Positions 45,558-55,466 of a DNA stretch of 64,000 bases are shown one piece after another. Source of the stretch: DSYU01 sp963827605 (GTDB taxonomy: Bacteria > Chloroflexota > Anaerolineae > Anaerolineales > Anaerolineaceae); NCBI GenBank assembly GCA_963827605.1, contig CAWHBK010000001.1, positions 1,178,001-1,242,000 of the forward strand, read 5' to 3'. Each line of letters opens with the position of its first letter. The first letter of the stretch is position 1. Position numbers and translations under genes: made by a program. The notes beneath the pieces are model-generated. The model had not been told where the DNA came from. It saw only the letters and a list, made by a program, of their open reading frames with translations, and made no database searches.

Positions 45558-47274
45558 AAGATTGCCCCTCCCCGTTTTCCCCAGGACTCTGGCGACCTTC
45601 CCATTTGGCTGGCCAGCCGGGGAGCATCAGGCCGAGAACCAGAGCAGCGATAGCGGCATAGAAAGTCACCGTATAAGCGCGCTCAAAACCAGAGATATTC
45701 TCCTGACAGGCGCGTTCTAACAAACCCTGGAGCTGGTTAGGCGAAACGGGTGGGTCTTGTGCACCTGGCTGCTCTCCTTGTGGAGAATTTGCTTGCGGCG
45801 TAGTAGGGCCGGTGATTGGCACCCGGGCAGCCGCGGAAATCACCTGCTGGATAGCGGCCGGGTTGGCTGCCAATTCGCAGATCCCGACCGGGTGGGCTGG
45901 AGTGCTTTTGGCAATCTGGCCGAACTGATTTTGCATGGCTTTGACGTCTGGCGTGATCGCGCTGGCTAACACGGTCGCCAGGACAGCGACCCCGATGGAC
46001 TGGACAACCAGGCGCGTGGCATTTGTCAGCGATGAACCGCGCGCCAGGTCCCTGCGCCGAACGACCGAAAGCGCGGTGACCATGGTCGTTTGAACGGTCA
46101 GGCCAAGCGCCAGGCCGCGCAGCACCAGCAAAAAGAGCAGCCAGCTAATCGGGGTATCCGCTTTTAGTTGGGAAAGCTGCCAGGTGTTCACCACCAGCAG
46201 CGAAAACCCAACCACCAACAATGGCCGGGGGCCCACTTTATCATACAGCCGTCCCGAGAGGGTGACAAATATACCGCCCGCCAGGGCCATAGGGAGCAGA
46301 ATTAACCCCGTCTGGAGCGCCGACCGTCCGCGCAGGGCCTGTAAATATACAGGCAGAAGAAATTCCGCTCCAAATAGGGCAATGGTGCTGACATAACCCA
46401 ACAGGCTGGCATTGAGGAAGGTTCGGTTGCGGAACAGTCGCAGATCCATCAGCGGGGTTTTGGCGCGGAACAGCTCAATCAGCCCAAACAGCACCAGCCC
46501 CACGGCCCCAATTCCAAACCAGGTCAAAGTCTCTGGCGAGGTCCAACCCCGATCGGCGGCGATGGAAGCGGCATACAGGATGGACCCAAACCCAATCACT
46601 TCAGTGATCACCCCGCCTGCGTCAAATGCGGGCCGCTCGGCTCTGGATGATTCGCGCAGCAAGAAAATGCCCATCACCACACCGATCAGACCAATGGGCG
46701 GGTTGATAAAGAAAATCACCCGCCACTGGTTTTGATCGACCAGATACCCGCCCAGAATCGGTCCAACAGCCGGCGCGACCAGGGCGGCAATGCCAAAAAT
46801 TCCCAGCGCCATACCCTGCTCGCGCGGCGGAAAGGCTTGCAGCAGCAAGGCTGTGCCGAGCGGCATAGCAATTCCACCGCCGATGCCCTGGATGGCCCGC
46901 GATATGATGAGCAGGTTCAAGCTGTTCGAAATCCCGCAGAGGAGCGAGCCCCCGGCGAACAAGGCCAGGCCGCCCAGGTAAATTTTCTTCGCGCCAAACC
47001 GGTCGGCTAAGAAACCCGACAGCGGCGTGCTGATTCCAAGCGTCAACACATAGATACTAATCACCCACTGCGAGTCGTTCAGGTTGCCTCCGAACTGCTC
47101 GCGAATGGTCTGAAATGCAACATTCACTACCGTAGTATCGAGGATGATCATAAAGATCCCGAATATCACCGTGCTCAATACCTTCCACTTGTAATTCGGG
47201 TCCTCGTTTTTTACATTCTGGTTGCCTGTAGTCGCCCCTTTAGCGGACCTGGTCTGCATGCTTTGATCTTCCAT
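45556..47274 (-). CDS. DHA2-family (EmrB/QacA) drug efflux MFS transporter
   Basis: A 572-residue proton-coupled exporter with 14 membrane spans. Motif A is SGFLADRFGAKKIYLGGLAL, motif C is around IAALVAPAVGPILGGYLVD, and the start VIFGIFMIILDTTVVNVA contains the DHA2-type D1 motif. A hydrophilic loop of about 85 residues near the C-terminus (Pro/Gln-rich) lies before the last span. ATG 47274 has GAGGTG at 6-nt spacing; ATG 47259 is an alternative. Substrates are unknown. No adjacent TetR- or MarR-type regulator is seen. Confidence 0.92.
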   Translation of the reverse strand: MEDQSMQTRSAKGATTGNQNVKNEDPNYKWKVLSTVIFGIFMIILDTTVVNVAFQTIREQFGGNLNDSQWVISIYVLTLGISTPLSGFLADRFGAKKIYLGGLALFAGGSLLCGISNSLNLLIISRAIQGIGGGIAMPLGTALLLQAFPPREQGMALGIFGIAALVAPAVGPILGGYLVDQNQWRVIFFINPPIGLIGVVMGIFLLRESSRAERPAFDAGGVITEVIGFGSILYAASIAADRGWTSPETLTWFGIGAVGLVLFGLIELFRAKTPLMDLRLFRNRTFLNASLLGYVSTIALFGAEFLLPVYLQALRGRSALQTGLILLPMALAGGIFVTLSGRLYDKVGPRPLLVVGFSLLVVNTWQLSQLKADTPISWLLFLLVLRGLALGLTVQTTMVTALSVVRRRDLARGSSLTNATRLVVQSIGVAVLATVLASAITPDVKAMQNQFGQIAKSTPAHPVGICELAANPAAIQQVISAAARVPITGPTTPQANSPQGEQPGAQDPPVSPNQLQGLLERACQENISGFERAYTVTFYAAIAALVLGLMLPGWPAKWEGRQSPGENGEGQS

Positions 47275-47674
47275 CCGTTACACCTCGAATAACAATAAGG
47301 ATCTTCTTCTTCAGCGGTCCGCCGCTTAGCGCTTTTGCGGCTGCTCGCAAGAAAAACGGCTTCCGCCAATATTTCATAGAAGCACGAATGCATTTTAAAT
47401 TCAGGCATTCGCAGCTAACCCACACCGGGTGCCTTTGCGAAGGATCCCGGATGGTCAGGCTTTTTAGGACTTCATTAGCATAATCAATAAGTTTACCTGC
47501 CGGTTTTTCATTCGGATATTCCTGATTTCCCCTATTTCCAGGGGGGAGATTCCTTATTCTGTTCACCGGCATCGGCATGGGGATGTTTCGAAAAAGAGTG
47601 AATGGCAAGATCGAACTTCTGGTCATCGATCAAGGATGAGGCCAGACAGTCCCGGAAAATCATTCGTAATAATT
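47275..47674. other. 400-bp gap without a supported gene
   Basis: Upstream region of the DHA2 exporter. A 128-codon open frame crosses it on the minus strand and runs into the exporter gene, but it lacks a ribosome site and family resemblance and overlaps the exporter start. No convincing promoter, terminator or repeat was seen. Confidence 0.4.
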
Positions 47675-48654
47675 CTACCGGTCCCCCAACGATGCGGTCA
47701 TCCACACCAGCGTCTGGTGATGCATAAAACCGGCCTGCAAAAATGCCGCATTCGCCCGCCCGGCGGGATAATTAACCGACAGCGGACGCCGGCGCCCGGC
47801 CAGCGCCGCGCGCGCATACGGCAGCAGCGCCAGGATGGCCTCTTCCTCGTGCTCCGGTGGCGCTGCCAGCCAGAGCGCATCACTGGAGGAGCGCATTGGC
47901 TCCCAGGAAACAAACCCGATCGCTTCACCGTTTTTGCAGGCCACCCACTGCTCCTGCGAATCACCCCGCAGCCAGCGCAAAATCTGTTTGAAGGGTCCGG
48001 GGCTCAGCCGCGAAAAGCTGAGCGGAAGGTTCCATTTCACGTCAGGCGGGTAAATTTCACGCAGCCAGGCAGACTGCTGGCCCCAATCCTGTCGTCGCCG
48101 CCGCTCGATCGTAATCCCGGGCCGGCAGCTGCCTGTAAAGCAGGCGCCGCCGGGGTGCTAATCCAGGTCGTGCGACGCGCGCGCTCTACAAAACCCAGCG
48201 ACCGGTACAGGTGATACGCAATCGGGTTATCATCCCGCACCTGCAGCCAGGCTGTGTCGATCCCCCGCTGGCGCAGGTGTTCCAGCGCTTCCTGGGTAAG
48301 CAGACGTCCAATGCCTTGCTGGCGGTAGTCCGGGTGGACGGCGACGTTGGCGATCAGGTAGATCAATTTTCCGGCGCGGTTTAAGGGGATCAGGCTGAGA
48401 TTTCCGATAATCCGGCTGTTTTCTTCCCACACCAATCCATATAGTGGCGGAGCAATCCGCTCTGCCGCGCCCTGCAGCCAGGATAAGTAATTCAAGTCGC
48501 GGGCGGTCCAGCGCAGCTGGCGCAAATATTCGCGGCCATCCTCATCCAGCGTTTTTGCAAAACATAATTCGATCAAATCGGCAATTTCCAGCAGATCCTG
48601 CCGGATGTTCACCTTACGGATCGGAGAAGTGGTTGCCTGAGTGATCGTCATCAC
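47675..48654 (-). CDS. GNAT N-acetyltransferase (one frameshift)
   Basis: About 325 residues if one single-base change near 48116 is corrected, giving AAAGPGITIERRRRQDWGQQ across the join. The first half is a complete GNAT domain: NLSLIPLNRAGKLIYLIANVAVHPDYRQQGIGRLLTQ covers the beta4 strand and the acetyl-CoA pyrophosphate loop (Q-Q-G-I-G-R), and YHLYRSLGFVERAR follows. The second half is a degenerate GNAT-like domain (VACKNGEAIGFVSW, AAFLQAGFMHHQTLVWM). Two-domain GNATs of this kind also occur at 62-64 kb. The acetylated substrate is unknown. Confidence 0.75.
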
Positions 48655-48819
48655 AAGTATATTTTACACGCACTCTGCAAAAATCCCCTCCAACTATCTG
48701 ACGAAACATACTCTAGCTATCAAAGCAGTTTCAATAAGGACAGACAACGGCGCATACGCAGCGGCATAAAATGGTTTAAAAATAGCACAGTTGGTCTAAC
48801 ACTGTTCTTATGATTTTCG

Positions 48820-48849
48820 TTGATAATTCTAATAGAACAAAGATATAAT
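48820..48849 (+). promoter_or_regulatory. sigma-70 promoter of clpC
   Basis: TTGATA (48820-48825) and TATAAT (48844-48849) are separated by 18 bp, 45 nt upstream of the clpC start. No CtsR-like tandem heptamer or HrcA CIRCE element was recognised. Confidence 0.6.
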
Positions 48850-48894
48850 CAACACGCAAGCCCTTTTGCTTGTAATTGAAAAGGATTTACGCTT

Positions 48895-51387
48895 ATGATG
48901 AGATTTGATCGTTTCACTGAACGAGCGCAGGAAGCAGCCCAACGCGCGGCTGAAATTATCCAGCGCTACGGTCACAACCAAATCGATACAGAGCACATTT
49001 TGCTGGCCCTTATTGAGCAGCCCCAGGGCGTGATTTCTCAGCTTCTCGAGCTGCTAAAAGTCGATGCGAATGCGCTCTCTGAACGTCTGGATTACATCCT
49101 GCGCACCAGTCCCAAAGCCAGCATTTTTGGCGGTGGAGCGGGGCAAATTTTCATCACCCCGCGAGTAAAGCGCATAATCGACCTGGCGAATGAAGAAGCG
49201 AACCGGATGAAGGATGAATACATTTCAACGGAGCATATCTTCCTCGCCATCCTCAGTGAGCGTAACACCCCGGCAGCGCGCCTTCTGGAAGGCGCCGGCA
49301 TCACCCGCGACCGGGTGAATGATGCAATCCTACAGCTCCGCGGGGGGCAGCGTGTTTCCGACCCACAGGCCGAGACGCGCTACCGCACTCTGGAGAAGTA
49401 TTCACGCGACCTGACCCAATCCGCCCGGGAAGGCAAGCTCGACCCGGTAATTGGCCGGGATAACGAAATTTTACGCGTCATGCAGATCCTTTCCCGCCGC
49501 ACCAAAAATAACCCGGTGTTGATCGGAGAAGCCGGCGTAGGCAAGACGGCCATCGTCGAGGGGCTGGCTCAAAAGATCGCCTCCAACGATGTGCCTGAAA
49601 TTTTGGCCGGAAAACGCGTGCTGTCCCTCGACCTGAGCGGCATGATCGCCGGATCCCGCTTCCGCGGTGAATTCGAAGAGCGTCTGAAAGCGGCCATCGA
49701 AGAAGTACAGCGCTCGGAAGGCGAGATCATCCTCTTCATCGATGAGCTGCATACCGTTGTTGGGGCAGGCGCGGCGCAGGGAGCCATGGATGCTTCCAAT
49801 ATGCTCAAGCCGGCCCTGGCTCGGGGTGAGCTGCAGTGCGTAGGCGCAACCACCCTGGATGAATACCAGAAATACATCGAAAAAGATGCCGCGCTGGAAC
49901 GCCGCTTCGCCCCGGTCTTTGTTGAAGAGCCGAGCATTGACGATACGATCCAAATGCTCCACGGGCTGCGCGACCGGTATGAAGCCCACCACAAAGTGGA
50001 GATCACGGATGCGGCCCTGGTGGCCGCCGCTCGTCTTTCGGCCCAGTACGTGCCGGACCGGCGCCTGCCGGACAAGGCCATCGACCTGGTGGATGAGGCC
50101 GCCGCGAAACTGCGTGTTTCGCTGTACTCCATGCCAGCTGAACTGAAGCAGGACAAAATGGAGATCGACCGTTTGAAGGCAGAAGAAGAACAGGCCGGCC
50201 TGGAGCGCGATTACGAACGCGCTGCTAACAAGAAGGCCGAACGCCTGCGCCTGGAATCCGAATTCAGCCAAAAACGAGACCAGTGGGAAACGGAACACCA
50301 GCTGGACGGCAAGGTGGACGAAGACGACATTGCCCAGGTGATTGCCCAATGGACAGGTATCCCGGTGAGCCAGATGATGGAAAGCGAAGCAATGAAGCTG
50401 CTGCGCATGGAAGAACGCCTGCACGAACGCATCATTGGCCAGGAAGAAGCCGTTACGGCTATATCCGACGCCATCCGCCGCGCCCGCTCCGGTCTTAAGG
50501 ATCCACGCCGCCCCATTGGCTCGTTCATCTTTATCGGCCCTTCGGGCGTCGGGAAAACCGAGCTGGCAAAAGCGCTGGCCGAGTTCCTGTTTGGCGATGA
50601 AGACGCCCTGGTCCGTCTGGATATGAGCGAGTACCACGAGCAGCATACCGTCTCGCGCCTGTTCGGCGCGCCTCCGGGCTACGTGGGTTATGAAGAAGGC
50701 GGCCAGCTAACCGAAGCCGTCCGCCGGCGCCCATACCGGGTGATCCTGTTCGACGAGATCGAAAAAGCCCATCCGGAAGTGTGGAATGCGCTATTGCAGA
50801 TCCTGGATGATGGCCGCCTGACCGATGGTCAGGGACGCCAGGTCGACTTCCGCAACTCGGTGCTGATCATGACCAGCAACCTGGGGACAGAATTCGTCCG
50901 CCAGGGCGGCACGCTCGGTTTCTTACAGAGCAACGACCCCGAACAGCGCCAGGAACACGACAAGATCGAAAAGGCCTTGAAGTCGACCTTCCGGCCCGAA
51001 TTTCTCAACCGCATCGACGAGATTGTGTTGTTCTCGCCGCTTTCGGAAGAGGATGTGATAAAGATTGTTGACCTGCAGATGATGGAAGTACGCCAGCGGC
51101 TCTCCGAGCACGGACTGACCGTTGAGCTTACCCCCACTGCTCGGGTTTGGCTGGCCAAAAATGGCTTCGACCAGACCTTTGGCGCTCGCCCTCTGCGCCG
51201 GGCGCTGCAAAAATTTGTCGAAAGCCCATTGTCGATCAGCCTGCTCTCGGGCGAATTCCATACCGGTGATCATGTTCTGGTCGACCTCGACACCGAGAAA
51301 AACCGCATTATTTTCCAACGCTCCGAGCAGGTGCCGGTGGAACAGATAAGTGAATCAGAGAACGCCGCGCCGGTTTCAGGGGCTTAG
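48895..51387 (+). CDS. clpC: ATP-dependent Clp protease ATP-binding subunit ClpC
   Basis: An 830-residue Hsp100 unfoldase. The N-terminal Clp repeat domain (1-145) is followed by D1 (Walker A GEAGVGKT at 211-218, Walker B IILFIDELH), a short middle domain with UVR-like features (DYERAANKKAERLRLESEF), and D2 (Walker A GPSGVGKT at about 548-555, sensor ILIMTSNLG). The pore loop PPGYVGYEEGG is intact, and LGF near residue 674 is the ClpP-docking tripeptide. It unfolds damaged proteins for ClpP; clpP is not in this window. ATG ATG at the start follows AAAAGGAT. No frameshift. Confidence 0.97.
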   Translation: MMRFDRFTERAQEAAQRAAEIIQRYGHNQIDTEHILLALIEQPQGVISQLLELLKVDANALSERLDYILRTSPKASIFGGGAGQIFITPRVKRIIDLANEEANRMKDEYISTEHIFLAILSERNTPAARLLEGAGITRDRVNDAILQLRGGQRVSDPQAETRYRTLEKYSRDLTQSAREGKLDPVIGRDNEILRVMQILSRRTKNNPVLIGEAGVGKTAIVEGLAQKIASNDVPEILAGKRVLSLDLSGMIAGSRFRGEFEERLKAAIEEVQRSEGEIILFIDELHTVVGAGAAQGAMDASNMLKPALARGELQCVGATTLDEYQKYIEKDAALERRFAPVFVEEPSIDDTIQMLHGLRDRYEAHHKVEITDAALVAAARLSAQYVPDRRLPDKAIDLVDEAAAKLRVSLYSMPAELKQDKMEIDRLKAEEEQAGLERDYERAANKKAERLRLESEFSQKRDQWETEHQLDGKVDEDDIAQVIAQWTGIPVSQMMESEAMKLLRMEERLHERIIGQEEAVTAISDAIRRARSGLKDPRRPIGSFIFIGPSGVGKTELAKALAEFLFGDEDALVRLDMSEYHEQHTVSRLFGAPPGYVGYEEGGQLTEAVRRRPYRVILFDEIEKAHPEVWNALLQILDDGRLTDGQGRQVDFRNSVLIMTSNLGTEFVRQGGTLGFLQSNDPEQRQEHDKIEKALKSTFRPEFLNRIDEIVLFSPLSEEDVIKIVDLQMMEVRQRLSEHGLTVELTPTARVWLAKNGFDQTFGARPLRRALQKFVESPLSISLLSGEFHTGDHVLVDLDTEKNRIIFQRSEQVPVEQISESENAAPVSGA

Positions 51388-51440
51388 CCGACCCTGTAAA
51401 CGGGTCCCAACGATATAACAAACGGGTATAAACCTTGCAC

Positions 51441-51475
51441 GCATGACCCTAAACGATTTTCGTTTGGGGTCATGC
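51441..51475 (+). terminator. intrinsic terminator of clpC
   Basis: GCATGACCCTAAACG (51441-51455) pairs with CGTTTGGGGTCATGC (51461-51475) with a single T:G wobble and a 5-nt loop, followed by TTTATTAA. Confidence 0.8.
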
Positions 51476-51510
51476 TTTATTAACAAAGTGGGATAGGATA
51501 TACTTTATTC

Positions 51511-53256
51511 ATGCCAGTCGAACGGGTTAACATTATCAACATCCTCAAGCGCATTCACCTGTTCCGCGGTGTTGATGAACAGAAGCTTGGCGCTATCGCG
51601 GATATCGTTGAACAGGTAGAACTGCCGGCGAGTTCCATCATTTTCAGTGAGGGCGATGACCCGGACTATTTCTACATTGTTTTAAGCGGTCGAGTGCGCA
51701 TTTCACAGTATTCTCCCAGCGATCAGCAGGTCATCCCGCTCGGTTTTCGCGAAGAAGAGGATTACTTTGGCGAGGAAGTGTTGGAAGCGAACTGGCCCCG
51801 CAAAATCAGCGCGGAAACCGTAACGGATGTTATTCTGCTGCGCATGTCCGTGCCCATTCTGGTGGCCATGCTGGACCTGGTTGGGCCCCTGTCACAACGA
51901 CTGCAATTAATTCTCGACAGCTACCGTCTGATGCTCAGAAAGCGCTTCTCCTGGCGTGATCCTGAGGAGACGATTTATTATGTCGCCCGCAAGCACATCA
52001 TGTTTATGTGGCTGAAGATCCTGCCCTCCATCGTTCTTGGAGCCATTTTCATCCCACTGCTGCTTGCCCTGTACTTGAATACAATGCTGTCCACAACGGT
52101 ACTCATACTGCTGCTGCTGACAGCCGGGGGGCTGCTCGGCTGGTTGGTATGGAGTTACATCGACTGGACCAATGACTATTATTTTGTTACCAACGACCGC
52201 ATAATCTATCAGGAGCGGGTGATTCTCTTTTATGACAGCCGTCAGGAATCACCGCTAAAAGCTGTCCAATCCACCCAGACGACTACCTCTCAATGGGGAC
52301 GCTGGTTAGGATACGGCAACGTGGCCATCCGCACCTATATTGGCACGATCCTGTTCCGCAATGTGGCTATGCCCGAGCAGGTGATGGCCCTCATTCAGGA
52401 CCAGCAGGCCAGGGCCCAATTCGGGCAATACCGGTCGGAACTGCACGCCATAAAAAACACCATCGATACCCGCATCCGCAGCGGGCCACAGCCGCCGGTC
52501 CAATTTGGACCGCCCAAGCCGCCGAAAGCCAAGCCAAGCGCGATGCGGCAGTTCCTCTCGACGATGTTTCACCTAAGGTATGAAAGCGGCGGGACGATTA
52601 CGTACCGCACGCACCTGTTTATCCTGATAAAGAAAATCGGGCTGCCCAGCCTGCTTCTGCTCGGACTTTTCTTTTTGTTGTTATCCAGCGCGTCGAACCA
52701 GTTTGCCATGTTGTCAGTCCAGGCGACGTGCGGCCTGGTCTTTGTGCTTGGGTTCGTGGTTTTCATCTGGTGGCTTTACCAGTATATGGATTGGCACAAT
52801 GACGTTTACCTGATCACGCACGATCAGGTAGTCGATGTAAATAAGAAACCGCTCGGGCATGAACAACGCCAGGCAGCGCCGCTGAAAAACATCCTCGGCA
52901 TTGAATATAAGCGGCTGGGGATCATCGGCCTGTTCCTCAACTATGGCACCGTGTTTATCCGCGTGGGCGACCGGCAGCTGACCTTCGATGATGTGTATAA
53001 CCCATCCGAAGTACAGCGCGAGCTGTTCCACCGCCTGACGGCCAAAACGTATGCCGATAAGCAGGCCGAGGCCGAAGGTGAACGCCGCCGCATGGCCGAC
53101 TGGATCGCAACCTATAATGAGTGGCTGCGAGAAAACCCGCAGCAAGGGCGAAACATCCCGGCAGGGGAAAACCAGGCGTCCGACCAGGGTTCTATCCAGG
53201 AGCAAGGGCAGTCGCGAAATACGCCACCCCCACCACCCGCGCGCGGCGGTTTTTAA
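51511..53256 (+). CDS. cyclic-nucleotide-binding-domain membrane protein with PH-like domains
   Basis: A 581-residue protein. Residues about 10-130 form a cNMP-binding beta roll (IIFSEGDDPDYFYIVLSGRVRI, then a FGEEVLEA segment resembling the phosphate-binding cassette FGE). Two membrane-hairpin plus PH-like units follow: the first with spans at about 167-220 and WTNDYYFVTNDRIIYQER, the second with spans at about 380-430 and WHNDVYLITHDQVVDVNKK. Both resemble bacterial PH (YdbS/bPH2) domains. A charged helix and a Pro-rich tail close it. A cyclic-nucleotide-gated membrane scaffold is inferred; no enzyme motif is seen. Start ATG 51511; no clear ribosome site. Confidence 0.8.
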   Translation: MPVERVNIINILKRIHLFRGVDEQKLGAIADIVEQVELPASSIIFSEGDDPDYFYIVLSGRVRISQYSPSDQQVIPLGFREEEDYFGEEVLEANWPRKISAETVTDVILLRMSVPILVAMLDLVGPLSQRLQLILDSYRLMLRKRFSWRDPEETIYYVARKHIMFMWLKILPSIVLGAIFIPLLLALYLNTMLSTTVLILLLLTAGGLLGWLVWSYIDWTNDYYFVTNDRIIYQERVILFYDSRQESPLKAVQSTQTTTSQWGRWLGYGNVAIRTYIGTILFRNVAMPEQVMALIQDQQARAQFGQYRSELHAIKNTIDTRIRSGPQPPVQFGPPKPPKAKPSAMRQFLSTMFHLRYESGGTITYRTHLFILIKKIGLPSLLLLGLFFLLLSSASNQFAMLSVQATCGLVFVLGFVVFIWWLYQYMDWHNDVYLITHDQVVDVNKKPLGHEQRQAAPLKNILGIEYKRLGIIGLFLNYGTVFIRVGDRQLTFDDVYNPSEVQRELFHRLTAKTYADKQAEAEGERRRMADWIATYNEWLRENPQQGRNIPAGENQASDQGSIQEQGQSRNTPPPPPARGGF

Positions 53257-53422
53257 TACGCATTTCGGAAAATCTGTTTGCGGTTGGCGGCATGCGAAAT
53301 GCGCACCAAACCACAAAACCGCCCGGCTGTTTTTTGAAATCCGGCGCGATTAAAGGTAAAATAGATCCTTACCGGTAACGGTGATTGGCGAAACATTTTT
53401 AACATCTGTTATAGGAAGTAGT

Positions 53423-53932
53423 ATGGCAATCCGCGAAATTGTAAAAACCCCTGATCCTGTGCTGCGCCGCAAAGCCCACAAGATCACCACATTTGAAAAA
53501 GATTTACAGGTATTAATCGATGACATGATCGAAACCATGCGCGAAGCGCCCGGCGTTGGGCTGGCTGCTCCGCAAATTGGTATTTCCGAGCGCCTGGTTG
53601 TCATTGAGTACGGCGACGACGAGGATGAGAACGTTCCTAAGAAATTATACGTTTTGATCAACCCGGAAATTATCGAAGCGTCCGAAGAGAAAGTCGAGGG
53701 CATCGAGGCCTGCCTGTCTGTCCCGCAGCTGGTTGGCGAGGTTGAGCGCCACGAGAAACTGGTCGTGAAATCTTTGAACCGCTACGGGAAACCCGTCAAG
53801 ATTAAAGTCGACGGCTGGATGGCACGCATTTTCCAGCACGAAATCGACCACCTGGATGGCGTGCTGTTTACTGACCGGGCCACACGCATCTGGCGCCCGC
53901 AAGAAACCGAAAACATCCCGGACGAGGTTTAG
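53423..53932 (+). CDS. def: peptide deformylase
   Basis: Removes the N-formyl group from new proteins using Fe2+ or Zn2+. The 169-residue enzyme has all three motifs: GVGLAAPQIG (44-53), EACLS with metal ligand Cys97 (Ala in place of the usual Gly of EGCLS), and QHEIDHLDG with His139, catalytic Glu140 and His143. ATG 53423 is preceded by AGGAAG. recF begins shortly downstream, so the two may share a transcript. Confidence 0.96.
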   Translation: MAIREIVKTPDPVLRRKAHKITTFEKDLQVLIDDMIETMREAPGVGLAAPQIGISERLVVIEYGDDEDENVPKKLYVLINPEIIEASEEKVEGIEACLSVPQLVGEVERHEKLVVKSLNRYGKPVKIKVDGWMARIFQHEIDHLDGVLFTDRATRIWRPQETENIPDEV

Positions 53933-53950
53933 AAGCCCGCTCGATTTCCC

Positions 53951-54033
53951 ATGTACCTGACCCGACTCTCGCTCACCAACTTCCGCGCACGCCCATGTAC
54001 CTGACTCGATTATCACTTACCAACTTCCGCGCA
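53951..54033 (+). repeat. duplicated recF start region
   Basis: Two copies of a 39-nt segment, at 53951-53989 and 53995-54033, both encode MYLTRLSLTNFRA. They differ at five nucleotides in four codons (ACC/ACT, CTC/TTA, TCG/TCA, CTC/CTT), all synonymous. The first copy shifts out of frame and ends at a TGA after 17 codons; the second is the true start of recF. Confidence 0.9.
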
Positions 54034-55209
54034 TTTGCCCGCCTGGATATGGAAATTCCCAGGCGGACATTGCTGTTGGTGGGGGATAACGCCCAGGGGA
54101 AAACGACGATCCTCGAGTTGATTTACTATCTGGCTACCTACACATCCTTCCACGCCCAAAACGACCGCCAGCTGATCAATTTCATTGCCGGGCGCGAGCC
54201 GCTGGCGGTGGCGCGATTGGTGGCCGAATACCGCCGCGCGGACCGGATGCACCAGATGGAAGTACGCCTGATCCAGGAATTGGCCGGGGCCGCCGGCGCC
54301 ACGCGCCTGCGCAAAGAAATCCTGCTGGACGGGGTCAAGCGCACCGTCCACGAAGCCATGGGCTCCTTTACCGCGGTAATCTTCCTCCCGCAGATGACGC
54401 GCATCATCGAGGGCGGGCCGGAGGAGCGCCGCCGCTACCTGAACCTGGCCCTGTCGCAGACCACACCAGGATATTCGCAGGCGTTGAGCGACTATGCCCA
54501 GGCCCTCTCCCAGCGCAACGCGCTGCTCAAACAGCTCGGCGAGCGCGGCGGCGACCCGGAGCAGCTAACCTACTGGGACACTCTGCTGGCCGACCGCGGC
54601 GCGCTGATCGTCCACGCCCGCATCGCCGCCATCCAGGAATTGGAGCAGATTGCCGCGCGCATCCACCACCGCCTGAGCCATTCGGAAGAGATCCTGCGCC
54701 TGGTTTACCAACCCGCCTACGACCCCGTCCCCGCGCCGCAGGGACAGTTCGCGCTGCCTCTGCAATCGCCGGTTAACCGGGCGGGGTTTAGCCAGGAGCG
54801 CATCCGGCAGGGTTTTATCCAGCGGCTGGGTGAGGTGCGCCGCGAGGAGATCGCCCGCGGGGTGACCACCCTGGGCCCGCACCGCGACGAGATGCGCCTG
54901 CTGAGCAACGGCATCGACCTGAGCGACTTTGGCTCGCGCGGCCAGGTACGCACGGCCCTGCTGGCGCTCAAGCTGGCCGAGGTGAGCTGGATCAAAAACA
55001 AAACCGGCGAGTGGCCGGTGCTGCTGCTGGATGAAATCCTGGCTGAACTGGATACCCAGCGCCGCGCCGACCTGCAAACCTACCTGCTCGAATACGAGCA
55101 AACCCTGCTGACCACCACCGACCTGAGCCTGTTCGACCCTGCCTTCGTGCAGCAAGGCACCGTCTGGCAGGTGGAACAGGGTATGGTCAGGGTGCCGGAA
55201 AATTTATAA
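53995..55209 (+). CDS. recF: DNA replication and repair protein RecF
   Basis: An SMC-like ATPase that helps load RecA at gaps through RecFOR. The 404-residue protein has Walker A GDNAQGKT (30-37), the ABC signature region GGPEERRRYLNLALSQ, and Walker B VLLLDEILAELD near the C-terminus. DFGSRGQVRTALLALKLAE is the typical RecF segment ahead of Walker B. ATG 53995 is the correct start; a decaying copy of the same start lies 44 nt upstream. Placement next to def rather than dnaA/dnaN is unusual but not rare outside classical oriC regions. Confidence 0.95.
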   Translation: MYLTRLSLTNFRAFARLDMEIPRRTLLLVGDNAQGKTTILELIYYLATYTSFHAQNDRQLINFIAGREPLAVARLVAEYRRADRMHQMEVRLIQELAGAAGATRLRKEILLDGVKRTVHEAMGSFTAVIFLPQMTRIIEGGPEERRRYLNLALSQTTPGYSQALSDYAQALSQRNALLKQLGERGGDPEQLTYWDTLLADRGALIVHARIAAIQELEQIAARIHHRLSHSEEILRLVYQPAYDPVPAPQGQFALPLQSPVNRAGFSQERIRQGFIQRLGEVRREEIARGVTTLGPHRDEMRLLSNGIDLSDFGSRGQVRTALLALKLAEVSWIKNKTGEWPVLLLDEILAELDTQRRADLQTYLLEYEQTLLTTTDLSLFDPAFVQQGTVWQVEQGMVRVPENL

Positions 55210-55315
55210 GATTTGGGTAATTCAGGCGCCAGGCACTCTTTTTGCAGGCAGCAGGAGGCCGTACAAAATAATGGTGTAAAAAACAGGGTTTTCTACACAA
55301 GGATAGGACGGGAAG

Positions 55316-55466
55316 TTGCTACACTTGCTACGCTACACTTGCTACACTTGTTTGGGCAAAAAATAGCCCAAAAAGAGCGGTATGATTGTACAAAATTAGG
55401 TGTTTTTCACAATAAAGCAATACGAAAAACAGGCAAAATGGGCGTTGCTACACTTTGCTACACTTG
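55316..55466. repeat. short TTGCTACAC repeats in the recF-rsmG gap
   Basis: The 273-bp gap between convergent recF and rsmG is AT-rich. TTGCTACAC occurs at 55316-55324 and 55339-55347, with a partial unit between, and a pair recurs at 55445-55464. A small TGGGC/GCCCA hairpin (near 55352-55370) may help terminate rsmG. The 89-codon open frame over the region is made of these repeats and is not considered a gene. Confidence 0.45.

Noticed and set aside
47240..47626. 128-codon open frame upstream of the DHA2 exporter (minus strand)
   Set aside because: Overlaps the exporter start, has no family resemblance or ribosome site, and its composition is unlike a folded protein.
55316..55464. CRISPR array based on repeated TTGCTACAC
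   Set aside because: The units are 9 bp, irregularly spaced, without spacers of uniform length or cas genes.
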